A stretch of DNA of 64,000 nt from Apiospora phragmitis (Eukaryota > Ascomycota > Sordariomycetes > Amphisphaeriales > Apiosporaceae). The stretch spans positions 3,782,001 to 3,846,000 of the forward strand of contig JAQQWL010000005.1 in assembly GCA_038363925.1 (NCBI GenBank). Reading direction: 5' to 3'. Each line of letters starts with the position of its first letter. The stretch's first letter is position 1. The position numbers were made by a program, and so were the translations under genes. The notes under the pieces are model-generated. The model was not told the origin of the DNA. It saw only the letters and a program-made list of their open reading frames with translations, and made no database searches. Below, in pieces: positions 11,641 through 22,849 of the stretch.

Positions 11641-13292
11641 TCACTGGCCATCCTTGTTGGCAAACTTTTGGTGTATCCTCGCAATCTGTTCGTCCACGTT
11701 CACGCTCTGCATGTGCGACAGATGTGCCTGATGCGCCTGGTTCCTGACGCCGTCCGGGTTACCGTCGTAGCTGTTCAGCGCCGTCCTCTTCCTGCGGGCC
11801 AACTCTTCTTCTGTGGTGGGCTGGCCTGTCACCGGGTCAAACAGGTCGGTCCGTTGACTGACAAAACGCTTGAGATGGTTGGCCGCGTCGGCCGACGCGA
11901 GGTTGGCACCGGAATACCGGGACTCCGCCTTGGCCTTCTGCTCCTTCCACCGGGGATCCAGCAGCTCGATTCGCATGTGTTCCTCGAGCTCGTTGGCGGG
12001 GATCTGCTGCTTGCAAATCTGGCAGAGCGCCATGTGCGTGCCTTGCTTGTTCGCCGCGCGAACGGCGGCCGGGGGACGTAGTTCTCCTTGATCTTCATAG
12101 GCGCTCCGCCCTTGGCCTCCACTTGCGCTTGATGCATCCTGGCGCGAGCCTCTTCTCTCTCGCGGATCCGCCGCGCCTCGTCGTCTTCTTGCATCCCGTT
12201 CGGCCTTGTGGGCGGTGCCATGCCATAAGCAGCCTGCGCCGACGGTTGCATTGGCTGTGCGGGATATTGGGGCTGGACGCTGGACGCCGGCTGCTGGGCT
12301 GGATAGGCGGGGTGTTGAGGGAGGTTGAAGGTCTGCTGGGGCCCAGATGAGTAGCCATTGAAGCTTGCACTGTCTTCTTCGGATGGGAACCCTTCTTCGA
12401 TGCGCAGGCTGGCATTCACGGATACCCGGGCCTTCTGTTCGAGGGAGGCAAATTGCAGGTCGTTCAGGGAGGTGGGCGGCGGAAGCTCGGCTTGGTCGTC
12501 AGCCTCGGTGAAGACAATCGTTTCCACGACGACGAAGTTATGCCAGTCGATGGAGGCGTAGGACATGCGCTCCTTTTCGGCATCCTCCTCCTTCTTCTGC
12601 TTCTCCTCCTCTTGGTATGAGAGCCACTCGGCTCGTTGCCTTGCTCGCGCCAGAATATGATATTTGTCGTCGATATTGCGCTGCAACTCGGCAACGCGTT
12701 CTTGTTGGACTCTGCCGCCCTCGCCATCGATGCCGCCAGCGCGAAGTAGCATGGAGTACTGATCGATCAGGTGTTGGAAGAAATTGTGCAGACTGTGGTT
12801 GGGTCGCAGGAAATCGAATTGGTAGTTGCCAGCCTCACGCTGCGAGAGGGCCGTCATGAACTGCCTCCCGTTCTTGGCCACAAACAGGGCCGTGAGTTTG
12901 ACGACTTCGAGATCCTGGGCACTGATGTTGGGCATGCGAGCGGAGAACTGGAAGTCGGGCGGTTTAGGAGGGCCGACGGGTTTCTGTTCGACGGGGGCAG
13001 CGGCCTCGGCGGCACGTCCTGCGGCGACAGCCGTGCCCCTCCCTTCCTTGATCTCGCTGAGGCGCCATAGGTAATAAGGGTTGTAGGGGTCGGTAGGGTT
13101 CAGGAAGCTGAACTTGGGGTTGGTCTTCTCCTTCTCGCGAATGCGCTCCTCGAATGGCAGGCCATTTCGGGCGACGAAGCCAGCCGTCTTCTCTAGGATG
13201 GTTCTGAATTCCTTGGGGGGAAGGACGATGCCCTGAGGCGGCTTGATATCATCCAGGACAGCAGCTGCATCTCCGTTAGCCGTCGCGGCCAT
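11641..13292 (-). CDS. SF3A1: SF3A1 / Prp21, SURP-domain subunit of the U2 snRNP SF3a complex (one frameshift)
   Basis: SF3a is needed to form the mature 17S U2 snRNP and the prespliceosome. The single exon encodes about 550 residues. SURP1 lies around residues 26-80 (F-R-T-I-L-E-K-T-A-G-F-V-A-R-N-G) and SURP2 around 120-180 (V-K-L-T-A-L-F-V-A-K-N-G-R-Q-F). A charged helix follows, with the sequence I-D-W-H-N-F-V-V-V-E-T-I typical of the SF3a60-binding part. A Gln/Pro-rich linker precedes the C-terminal C-Q-I-C-K-Q-Q-I-P and L-L-D-P-R-W-K-E-Q-K block. The frame breaks at 12069-12070, where one base of a short C run (+ strand) is missing; adding one base gives a length divisible by three. A real null would probably be lethal, because the family is essential in yeasts, so a sequencing error is likely. 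It is divergent from the PMT gene. The yeast-type C-terminus without a ubiquitin-like domain is normal for fungi. Confidence 0.93.
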
Positions 13293-14498
13293 CGTGACGT
13301 ATGCAAAGTGATCGAGACCCTTTCAGTGCCAAATGTTTTTTGAGCGCGGCAATCCTATTACTACAGAGTGCGAATGCGTGTTGGATTCGTGAGTGTTGTC
13401 TCGTGCTCTGTTGCTGCGAAGTCGACGTTGCAATGGCCGTCGCGTAACTCGATCTGTAGGTAAAGCATGCAAGGTAAAAGAGGCAGGCAAGTAGCCTTTC
13501 AAAGCTCCAGTTGCATCAAACCAATCAGCCGACAAGGTTAGATCCGTACGGTCTTGCTAGCGGGAAATTTTCCAGGCGCATGAGAGAGGACGGGATGCTG
13601 CCATGCTGGGATAAGTCGGTCCAAAGTTGATCCGACACCGCTGGAGCTTTGAATGTTTAACAGCGGACAGTGGAGCTGCTCTGTGCATTAGGGGATTAGG
13701 TAATCCGCGACACGAGCCAGCTCAAGCCACAGCCACAGCACCAGGCGACCATCCAGCAAGAGGTACTTGTCCAGACCCGACCCACTTAGCTGAGGTACAA
13801 GACCGCTGGGGACGTGACTTAGCTACCCCTGCACCTTTCTTTTCCCCCGAGCGAATGAGGCCAGCTGTTGCTTGGGGGTACATACATCTTGGATGGGAGA
13901 GTCCCAAGATAGCAGCACGCGCTAAAGGGCGAGCAGAGCTGATCGCCAATTGGGAACTCTGGCCCGTGAATCCAATCAATTCCACCCCCCTTTCCCTGTG
14001 CGTCTAGGCTTGTCATCCGAATTGGCCTGCCCGCTAGTCTGGAAATCCATTGGGCCTTACCTGGCTTCATGGCGAACAATCCCTCCTGCAATGCTAGAAT
14101 ACCCCCCCAAGCACAAGGGCTGCTGAGTTGGTTTTCCATTTTCTCCCCTGTCGAGAAATCCTCCTTCTTCATTCTCGCAGGATTGTTTCTCTATTCTATG
14201 TCGTCCTTGTAATGAGCACATCTGCTTCTTGACCTTCGTTCATTTGATTCTCTTGAGTCGTCCTTTTTCTTTTTCTCTATTCATTTGAACAGCCCTGTCC
14301 GCCACGCATGCGATACGAGGTCGTAGTCGTTCTCCGGGCACAGCTCCTATTTTAGCGGACCCTCGCAGCTCGACCGACACAGCGCGTAGCCCCAGAAAAA
14401 GAAGCCACGCATCCTTCTTCGAATCCCTCTTCGACCTTTTCCACATCGTCGCTTCGACACAACTGGGATCGGCATAGTATCCCATATCGAACCTCAAC
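13293..14498. other. divergent promoter region SF3A1 / PMT
   Basis: This 1.2-kb stretch lies between two divergently transcribed housekeeping genes. Pyrimidine-rich segments near 14,150-14,280 suggest the promoter and 5' leader of the mannosyltransferase gene. No open frame with a recognisable domain is present. Confidence 0.5.
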
Positions 14499-17400
14499 AT
14501 GGCGAAAGCCAACACAGCAAAGCCCAAGGGCGGCTCTTACACGGCCGTCCCCCAGGGCAAGCTCCAGGCTGTGAAGAAACACGACGACTACACTTCGGAA
14601 GGTGTCGACGATAATGACGTTTTCCTGCTGCCCATCTCCGACTACCAGGTCATGACGGTCGTGACCATTCTCGGTGCCATTGTGCGACTGTTCCGCATCT
14701 ACCAGCCCACCAGCGTCGTCTTCGACGAGGTGCAGTAAGTCTCTTCTGGGTGGCTTCCCTTCTTGTGCTGGCTCTGCGGACGACTAACCATACCTCTGCA
14801 CCCAACAGTTTCGGTGGTTTCGCTTCCAAGTATATCAAGGGCCGCTTCTTCATGGACGTACATCCCCCTTGGCAAAGATGCTGATCGCCCTCTTCGGTTG
14901 GCTTGCCGGTTTCAACGGAGACTTCGATTTCAAGGACATTGGCAAGGATTACCTCGAGCCCGGTGTCCCTTACGTAGCCATGAGAATGTTCCCTGCTATC
15001 TGCGGTATCCTACTGGTCCCCACCATGTTCTTGACTCTCAAGGCCGTCGGCTGCCGTACGGCCACGGCTGCCTTGGGTTCCTCCTTGATCATCTTCGAGA
15101 ACGGTCTCCTACCCAGGCCCGACTGATCCTGCTTGATTCGCCCCTGGTCATTGCTACCGCTTTTACGGCCCTGGCATTCTCATCCTTCACAAACCAGCAG
15201 GAGCAGGGCCCTTCCAAGGCCTTCAGCGCAGCCTGGTGGTTCTGGCTTGTCATGACTGGCCTGGGTTTGGGTATGACCGTCAGCATCAAGTGGGTGGGTC
15301 TGTTCACGATCGCTTGGGTTGGGTCTTTGACCCTGGTCCAGCTCTGGGTACTCCTGGGCGACACCAAAACCGTGACGATGCGAATCTTTGCCAAGCATTT
15401 CATGGCCCGCACTTTCTGCCTCGTCATCATCCCGGTCACCTTCTACATGGCCATGTTTGCCATCCACTTCTTGTGCTTGACCAACCCTGGTGAGGGAGAC
15501 GGTTTCATGAGCTCCGAATTCCAAGCAACACTGAACAACAAGGGCATGCAAGATGTTCCTGTCGACGTCGCCTTTGGTAGTCGGTTGTCCATCCGTCATG
15601 TCAACACCCAGGGCGGATATCTGCATTCTCATCCCCTCATGTACCCCACTGGCAGTCAGCAACAGCAAATCACTCTGTATCCCCACAAGGATGAGAACAA
15701 TGTTTGGCTTATGGAGAACCAAACCCAGCCTTTGGACAGCAAGGGTGAGGCCATCAACGGCACAGCTGCTTGGGATAACCTGCCGGAAATGCCGTACATC
15801 AAGGACGGCGATGTCATCCGAATGTACCATCTGCAGACTCACAGACGCCTTCACTCGCACGACGTCCGACCCCCGGTTTCCGAGGCGGAGTGGCAGAATG
15901 AGGTTTCCGCCTATGGCTACGAAGGCTTTGCCGGCGATGCCAACGACCTGTTCCGAGTCGAGATTGTCAAGAAGCAGTCGTCCGGCGCCATTGCCAAGGA
16001 GAGACTTCGCACGATCCAGACCAAGTTCAGACTTGTCCATGTCATGACTGGCTGTGTGTTGTTCTCGCACAAGGTCAAGCTTCCTGATTGGGCATCGGAG
16101 CAACAGGAAGTCACGTGCGCCAAGGGTGGTACCCTGCCCAACAGCGTCTGGTATGTTGAGTATAACGAGCATCCTCAGCTTGGTGCCGATGCTGAGAAGG
16201 TCAACTACGAACACCCTGGTTTCTTTGGCAAGTTCTGGGAGCTTCAGAGAGTCATGTGGAAGACGAATGCTGGCCTGGTCGAATCGCATGCTTGGGATTC
16301 CCGACCCCCTTCGTGGCCCATTCTTCGCCGCGGTATCAACTTCTGGGGCAAGGACCACCGCCAAATCTACCTCATTGGCAACCCAGTGATCTGGTATACC
16401 AGTACCCTTGCCGTCGTGATCTATGCCATTTTCAAGGGCATTGCTGTGCTCCGATGGCAGCGTAGCTGCAACGACTACAGCAATGCGACCTTCAAGCGAT
16501 TTGACTACGAGATTGGTACGGCCGTCCTGGGCTGGGCCTTCCACTACTTCCCCTTCTACCTGATGCAGCGACAGCTTTTCCTGCATCATTACTTTCCCGC
16601 GTTGTACTTCGCTGTCATGGCTTTCTGCCAGATCTACGACTTCGCCACTGCCCGGTTTGCCATTCCAGGTGTTCGCGAGAACCCTATCATCAACAAGGCT
16701 GGCGCTGTTGCTTTGTTGGCCATCAGCGCGGTCGTTTTTGCCCTGCTGTCGCCTCTTGCCTACGGTAATGCCTGGACCAAGGGCGAATGCAACCGTGTAA
16801 AGCTATTCGGCACGTGGGATTGGGACTGCAATACTTTCCTTGATAGCGTAAGTGTTCCTCCCCATGGCCTACCCGTGAGGGGATGAGGTTGAAGCACGAA
16901 GTCGAGACGAGTGAGTTTCACACGGTGGAAGTGGCTTCATTTTGAAAGTATCTTGGCTGGAGTTGGCCACATTGTTGGACATATGTAGACTAATGGGAAT
17001 TTCTAATAGTACGATGCCTATGACCAGCTTGCCCAGGCTCGTGTCAACACCGCTCAAACGTCGCAGCCCGTTATAGAGAATCAGGCCCCTCCCCCGCCAC
17101 CGGTCCAACAGCAGCAGAATCCCCCAAACGGGGAGAGGGCGCTCCGGGAATCTCCGGGGCGCCCAAGTTCGAGCCGCAAGGCCAGAAAGTAATCGGCCGC
17201 GAAGAGAAGATCGAGTACAGGGATCAAGATGGAAATTTGCTGGACGCCGAGCAGGTGAAGGCCCTCGAAGGGAAGGTCGAATTCAAAACGCGATACGAGA
17301 CGCGGACGCGCGTCGTCGACGCCGCGGGCAACGAGTTTGAATCCCCTCCCGAGATGGCCGACCAGGGCGTTGCACCGCCGCACCCTGACGTCGAGGGCGC

Positions 17401-17545
17401 CGAGAGCAGCACCAAGCAGATCAAGCAAGATGAGCCCATCCCGGCTGAAGAGGTTGTCAAGAGCAAGGACGGCGAGAAGGAGGCCGAAAAGGAGAAGCCC
17501 AAGCCAGCAAGCGAGGGTAACGAAGCCACGGCTGCTAGCTCCTAA
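14499..17545 (+). CDS. dolichyl-phosphate-mannose protein O-mannosyltransferase, PMT1-type (three frameshifts)
   Basis: PMTs transfer mannose from dolichol-phosphate-mannose to Ser/Thr of secretory proteins in the ER lumen. Exons are 14499-14734, 14809-16847 and 17010-17545 (introns 74 and 162 nt, both with CTAAY branch points). The N-terminal part holds the catalytic D-E (V-V-F-D-E-V) and the D-V-H-P-P motif. Multiple membrane segments follow. The MIR domain includes G-G-Y-L-H-S-H-P and Q-Q-Q-I-T-L-Y-P-H-K-D. A second membrane block ends with F-H-Y-F-P-F-Y-L-M-Q-R-Q. A long charged cytosolic tail is encoded by the last exon. The total of about 937 residues with this tail fits the PMT1 (PmtB) subfamily better than PMT2 or PMT4; this assignment is inferred from length. 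Three single-base losses break the frame at about 14864-14870, 15110-15114 and 17130-17133. With them counted, the coding length is divisible by three, so sequencing error is the best explanation. Confidence 0.9.
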
Positions 17546-18279
17546 GCAAGATAGCGTCATGCTGACAAAATCTGGGGAGGGAGTGTGGCTTCCATATTCC
17601 GTATGTATGAGTATTAGCTATGGGCACTTTTGATCAATTCATCTTAATCAGCATTATGGGACCAAGCTGGAAGGAGGAGAGACATGCTTAGAAAAGCCAG
17701 TCTAGCCCTTTGGGCATACTACCAATGATGGGAACGTATGCTGCTACTCCTTAATTTCCTTAATGAAAAGTTCTTGTCCTAAAACTGTGCAGTTACTTGA
17801 GTGCCTAAATGCGGGGGGCAGTCTGAGGCAGCAAACCCACACTGTACCCTGGATGGAAGTGAGCCCGGTTACAAGCATCACTTACGTGGTACTAAGCTCA
17901 GACACGGTTTGTGAAGTCCAGATATCATATATCGTGTGGTGACTATTTTGGCTTTTAGTGGTACAGCTATACTCAGTGATCCATGTGCTTGCTCCAGGCC
18001 CCGGACACGACACGTGCAAGCCTTGACGGGTCTTCCAACTCATCCACGTTAGAATAACCACGAATACTCCTTGATGGCCCCGGGCCTACGGAAGATTCGT
18101 ATGCTTATGAGGACAGTCGCAGCTCCCATGGCGTCATAGGTCAAGTTTCGTACCGTAGAGACGACTGGTCCGCTAGCTTGTCTAGTTCCAAGCCTTTCTG
18201 GTCTCAAGGACAGAAGATAACGTCATGTCTAGGTAGACAGTTCCCCCTCCCTTCCATAGCTTTCCCTTAGTCGGCTTCT
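17546..18279. other. convergent intergenic region
   Basis: These 734 bases lie between the PMT stop and the stop of the PY-motif gene. No open frame, RNA gene or repeat is recognisable. Confidence 0.5.
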
Positions 18280-18933
18280 TCACCGCCGATCGATCTTGGC
18301 CATGACCTGCCCCCGCACGTAAGGCGGCGGGACCTCGCCGACGCCGCCGACCATGAGCTCCTCGCGCGTCTCGACCTGGGCGTAGTCGGGCAGCGCGTTG
18401 TCCGGGCTGGCCTCGTTCCAGGTCCCCAACAGGTCCTCGGGCGGCAGGATTTGCAAGGTTTCGGCCAGCTGCGCGAACCGGGCCGAGTACTCGCGCAGCA
18501 CGTCCTCGCCCTCGGCCAGCCACTCGGTCAGCTGGTCCCGCCGCTGCTGCACCTCCTCGCGCGTCGACGTCGAGCCGTACGCCGTCACCGAGTTGGGGCC
18601 GCCCGTGTAGGGCGGGACGTCTGAGGCTGAGTAGGCGGGGAGCTCGGGGTCAGCGGCACTGGTGGCGCCTTGCTGGTTTTGTGGTTGCTGTGGTTGATCT
18701 GCTGATGAGGAGGAAGAGGGTGGCGGTGGGCCGTAGGGGTCTGCGGGGGTGCGGCTCATGTGGCCGTACCGCTGCAGCCAGAGGTTGTGCTCGCGTAGGG
18801 CGGCGCGCAGCTGGTCCAGCTCGGAGGCGAGGCTGGGGATCAGGCGGCGCAGGTCGTTGTAGGCGGAGCGCGACTCGGACTGGTCATCGGCGCTTTCGCC
18901 GCCGGACGGGGCGTTGGACGGACCTGACGCCAT
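18280..18933 (-). CDS. small proline-rich protein with PY motifs, function unknown
   Basis: A single uninterrupted frame encodes about 217 residues from the ATG at 18933. An in-frame ATG at 19038 would add 35 residues, but the segment between them looks like leader sequence. I do not recognise a named family. An N-terminal helix (S-L-A-S-E-L-D-Q-L-R-A-A-L-R) precedes a Pro/Ser/Gln-rich low-complexity stretch. Then come L-P-A-Y, V-P-P-Y and, near the end, V-P-P-P-Y. A second helical part (R-R-D-Q-L-T-E-W-L-A-E-G) lies between them. There is no signal peptide or membrane segment. Motifs of the [LP]PxY type bind WW domains of Nedd4/Rsp5 ubiquitin ligases, so an adaptor or substrate role is possible but unproven. 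Codon GC is high, like the genes around it. Confidence 0.7.
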   Translation of the reverse strand: MASGPSNAPSGGESADDQSESRSAYNDLRRLIPSLASELDQLRAALREHNLWLQRYGHMSRTPADPYGPPPPSSSSSADQPQQPQNQQGATSAADPELPAYSASDVPPYTGGPNSVTAYGSTSTREEVQQRRDQLTEWLAEGEDVLREYSARFAQLAETLQILPPEDLLGTWNEASPDNALPDYAQVETREELMVGGVGEVPPPYVRGQVMAKIDRR

Positions 18934-19471
18934 CTTGCTGTTTTCCCCTCTTCCAATTTTGGGTGTTTGCTCTCTCTTCCCGGGTCGCAACCGATGGGCA
19001 AGTGTATCTGCAGAAGCTCTCGGCTTGAATAGAATCAATAATCAGTAAGTAAGTATTGTCGATGTTGGGTAGGAATCGAGTTTGAGATGGACCAGTCGGT
19101 ACCTAAGAATCCAGATAATCAAACATCACGTGGAAATCCATATCAGTAAGCTTGTCAATCAATCAGTCAGTCAGTGGGGCCAGCCAAGTGCCTAACCTAC
19201 CGACGACACCCAATGCTACGCCCGCCATCGCAATTGCATATGCACACAACTGGATATGGTCGAGGGACGCATGCATTATATATAAAAAGGGGTAGCAGCA
19301 TTGATGTCATGTGTATCTATCTATTCTATTACATTACTTATTTTCTTGTAAATAACACGTTCATTCATCTCCGTGCCCAGCCTGTCTCTGGCAACAAGAC
19401 ATGTGGCTTCGCTCGTCATGCAGATAGACCCAAGCACTTGACTGAACCACATCACACTTTTTTCTCTCCTT
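18934..19471. other. intergenic region
   Basis: These 538 bases lie upstream of the PY-motif gene and downstream of the transporter. There is a short TCAG-rich run (about 19,155-19,172) and an AT-rich patch around 19,275-19,350 that is probably transporter 3' untranslated sequence. No gene is visible. Confidence 0.5.
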
Positions 19472-21497
19472 TTAAAATACGTTACCCCTCGCCCTCTTCT
19501 CGCCAGACTCGAGTTTCTTGACGTTGATGTTCTTCCAGATAAGCACAGCCGCAATCAGCAGAGGAATGAGCGAGGCGCCCACAATCACCATAAGCCGCAT
19601 CACCACGCCGTACGCCTCGATGACCGCGTCGCGGATCGGGTTCCCGATGGGCTCCGCCATCTGGAGCGTGATGTCCCCGTAGATCGACGCCGCCTGGTCC
19701 TTGGCGTAGTCGGGCAGGAACTCGGCCAGCTTGCTCGGCAGGATGTTGGTCCAGATGCCGCCCGCGATGGCGTAGCCGATGCTGGAGCCGACGGCGCCGA
19801 ACAGGCCGTAGATGGCGATGGCGACGGCCACGTTCTGGTGGCCCACGGACGCCATGAGGGCGAGCTGCGACATCGTCGTGAGCATGCCCGTCGAGAAGCC
19901 GACCAGGACTTGGCACATGGTGAGGTACCCCACGTCGGCCCCGGCACTCGGAAGTGGATGATCAGGGCAGTGCCGAGCACGTAGATGGGAATCGCCGCCA
20001 TCGCCGGCCACTTTACATGGCCGTTGTACCGGATGAAACTACGGCAAAGTATTAGTATGACCCGACGGTGCTGTGCGTATTGACCTTTATTCAACTTACA
20101 GTGCGATAAAGGGGCCGGTGAAGTAGGATGTGAGCGAGTACGCATTGAGCACGTAGTTGGAGATGCTGATGCTCAGGCCGTTGACAACCTGGAGGTAGGA
20201 GCCGTAGTAGGCGTCCCAGACACTTCGAACGAAAGCAAGTCAGTACACATACAGCCAACACCGCATGGCGAGGTTAACTTACAAGGTTGTCAAGAAGACG
20301 AAGAAGTACGTCATGGCTGCACCGAGCACGGTTCGATTCTTGAGGAGCTCGAAAGGGAAGAACTGGACGGGTGCGAAGTATTTCTCCCAGACCAAGAAAG
20401 CAACGAGGGACACCACGCCCATGACAATCATGACGATGATGCTGGCACTCTCCCAAGAGTGGGTGGCGGACGATACGAGACTGAACGGGAGGGTGATCAG
20501 GGTGAAGCCCGCCGTGATGAGAATCGCACCAAGCACTGGGGTTACGTTAGCATCCTGGCATCGTACGGCAACCTGCATCACGAGCGATGCTGGTGCACCA
20601 GCTCGCTCCCAAGGAGGGGCGAACTTACCGTCAAAGTCGATGATGTAGAACTTTGCCGATTCCAATCGCGAGCGACCGGATTTGGGGCGGATCAGGCCGA
20701 GCTTCTTCGCCTTGCGCTCGTGAAACCACAAGACGCCGACCACAGGCGCAGAAAAGACGAGCAAGATGATGAGAAACGCGGCGAACGCCCATCGGAAGTT
20801 GGCCCTGTAGTAGAAGAGCTCGGCGATGACGGGGCCGGCGAAGGTGGTGCAGAGGTTGGGCGTCGAGTTGATGGTGAAGATGATCATGCGGTTCCGCAGT
20901 GACGTGATGTCGGCGACGAAGACCTCGATGATGAAGCCGAGGGCCACGTTGCCGACCCAGTAGAAGACCTGGGCGGCCGCGTACGTCTCGACGTTCTGGC
21001 AGGTCGCCTTCATGACCATGCCGACGGTGATGAGCAGGAGCGCGCCGACGAAGCCCTCCATGCGGCCCCGGATGTCGATGATCTTGCCGATGCTGAGCGT
21101 CACGACGCCGCCGATGATGCGGGCCGCGATGCTGATGACGGCCAGGAGGCCGTGTTCGTCGAACGAGCTCGTGATGTAGGGGCTCAGGGCGCCCTCGACG
21201 GAGCCGAGCATGGCGGCCACGAAGCTGACGAGCCATAACCTATGGAGAGAGAAAGGGGGAGATTTCAGTCAGTGCAATGTTCAAAGAGGGATACCGATTG
21301 ATCTCGGAAACTCGTGACGGGTTAAGCTCACAGAACGAAGGTTGACCACAAGGCCTTCTTGGACCAGACAGCCGTGATCGCTTCGACACGCTTCACACCC
21401 TGGGCATGGGTCGAGCTATTGTCTGGCTCAGATTTCGCATCGGCGCCCACGTGCACCTCGTGGGCGGGGTTTTGTCGTCGGCGGCGCGCTTTTCCAT
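19472..21497 (-). CDS. MFS siderophore-iron transporter, SIT1/MirB type (two frameshifts)
   Basis: Members of this 14-helix major facilitator family take up ferric siderophores at the plasma membrane or vesicles. Five exons fit in phase: 21497-21332, 21239-20629, 20535-20283, 20222-20100 and 20038-19472 (introns 60-93 nt), giving about 573 residues. A hydrophilic N-terminus precedes the first helix (A-L-W-S-T-F-V-L-L-W-L-V-S-F). The family hallmarks are visible: G-S-V-E-G-A-L-S-P-Y-I-T-S-S-F, the loop W-D-A-Y-Y-G-S-Y-L-Q-V-V-N, and G-H-Q-N-V-A-V-A-I-A. One base is missing in the run 21466-21469 and one near 19945-19950; with both counted the length is divisible by three. Iron regulation is suggested by three ATCAGATAA sites upstream. 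The ligand cannot be told from sequence. No siderophore synthetase lies nearby. Confidence 0.88.
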
Positions 21498-22035
21498 GTC
21501 GTACGGCTCCGGTGAGAAAAACACCAGGAGGGGAGGCCATTGTGGTGGTGAGTCCAAGTTGCTGGAGAAGGCAGGCGATGTTTGGGGTAAGGACAGGGCG
21601 TAGTAAGGATCAAGAAGAGAAGACAAGAACAGGCAAATCATGGACGCGCAGAAACCCGGCCTCTATATATATATGTGCTTCATGCAGAGTAGGGGGCCAA
21701 GCCCATCCACCCGAGGTCGGCCAAGACGTCGAAGGGGAGAGGAGGGAAGACGGGAATCCCAAAGGCTCTGGTCTGGAGCCCATAAGCAGCCCATCCATAC
21801 TCATGCATCCATGATGACTCCCTTGTGCAGATTCTTCCCCTCCTACCAGGCTAATCTTCTTGCCGCAGCTGACGAGGGTGGTCGGGACCCGTCCGTATCG
21901 GGTAACCCAGTCCAGGCAAATTCGCAAGGGATGAAGAGTTTTGGGGCTCCAATACGCCGAGGCCAGGGCCCACCAAGGACAGCCAGTCCTGCTCCAGGTC
22001 GTCCCGGTTGGAGATGGCCATCGAATGAGCTGATT

Positions 22036-22054
22036 TTATCTGATGATCAGATAA
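22036..22054. promoter_or_regulatory. palindromic double GATA site for an SreA-type iron repressor
   Basis: The 19 bases TTATCTGATGATCAGATAA form a perfect palindrome around a central G. Each half is ATCAGATAA, the core bound by fungal iron repressors of the SreA/SRE/Urbs1 family (ATCWGATAA). The site lies about 540 bases upstream of the siderophore transporter start, which fits repression under iron-replete conditions. Binding is inferred from the motif and its context. Confidence 0.7.
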
Positions 22055-22228
22055 GATGGCAGCGGGGATGGTGCATGGACTAACCCTGCTAGTTCGTGCA
22101 GGGATGGGCATGAATAGTGCGGTTCGCGACCAGGAGGCTTTTGATTTAGGGCTCCATCCTACGGGACCGACCGGGACCGACCGGGAAGACTGGTTTTCGT
22201 CCCCCTGGGTTCACACTAGATGCATAGT

Positions 22229-22231
<3 letters not shown>

Positions 22232-22283
<52 letters not shown>
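22232..22283. repeat. CT dinucleotide microsatellite
   Basis: About 25 CT units occur with one TT interruption near 22,269. Such tracts are prone to length change. It lies between the two GATA clusters upstream of the transporter. Confidence 0.95.
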
Positions 22284-22423
22284 GGAAACAGCAAGGTAAG
22301 ATGCCATATGCTGCCCAAGGGAGCGACCTAGCTTGGCGACTGTGTAGGTAATAGGGCCGGATCTGGTTTCCGGAAGTGTCCAGTAGCGTTGCCGTCACCG
22401 GCCTTGGCGGGCACGAGCTTCGG

Positions 22424-22432
22424 ATCAGATAA
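22424..22432 (+). promoter_or_regulatory. single ATCAGATAA GATA site
   Basis: This third exact ATCAGATAA lies about 930 bases upstream of the transporter start and about 370 bases from the palindromic pair. Three exact copies of a 9-base iron-repressor site within 400 bases are unlikely by chance. Confidence 0.6.
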
Positions 22433-22849
22433 CTCAATTGAGATCTTATCGATCATAGCGTCTCTCTCTCGTAGGTAGGGGCCACTTTCCCGAGGCTGAA
22501 CAGGGCTTGGGGAAAAGAGATACACTAACGATGGATTACTGTTCCCATCTGTCGTCCAATATTGTACATATCCCTCCCTTCCATGCAGCTTTTGCCACAG
22601 GTCCTCGGTTAAGCTGGCTTGGGTAATGTGAAAGCCCTTCCTCTCCAAACAGTGCCATGATGGATTTGAGTATTTCCTTTATTCGACAGTATAGCACTCG
22701 TTTTGCAACAAAATCCCCCTGTTCAAACACTCTATACCATATTAACCATCAACCGTGGCCCCTTCGCGCTTCATACACTCGTCGGGACAGCTTTCTCGCC
22801 TCCCAATATGATCACAGTCCACAGTAAACAATGAGCCTGTTATGGTGAA

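Larger units (their letters stand above)
21498..22849. other. transporter promoter and intergenic region
   Basis: These 1.35 kb upstream of the transporter hold a pair and a single copy of an iron-type GATA site, a CT microsatellite, and otherwise only short overlapping open frames. No gene is supported. Confidence 0.55.
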
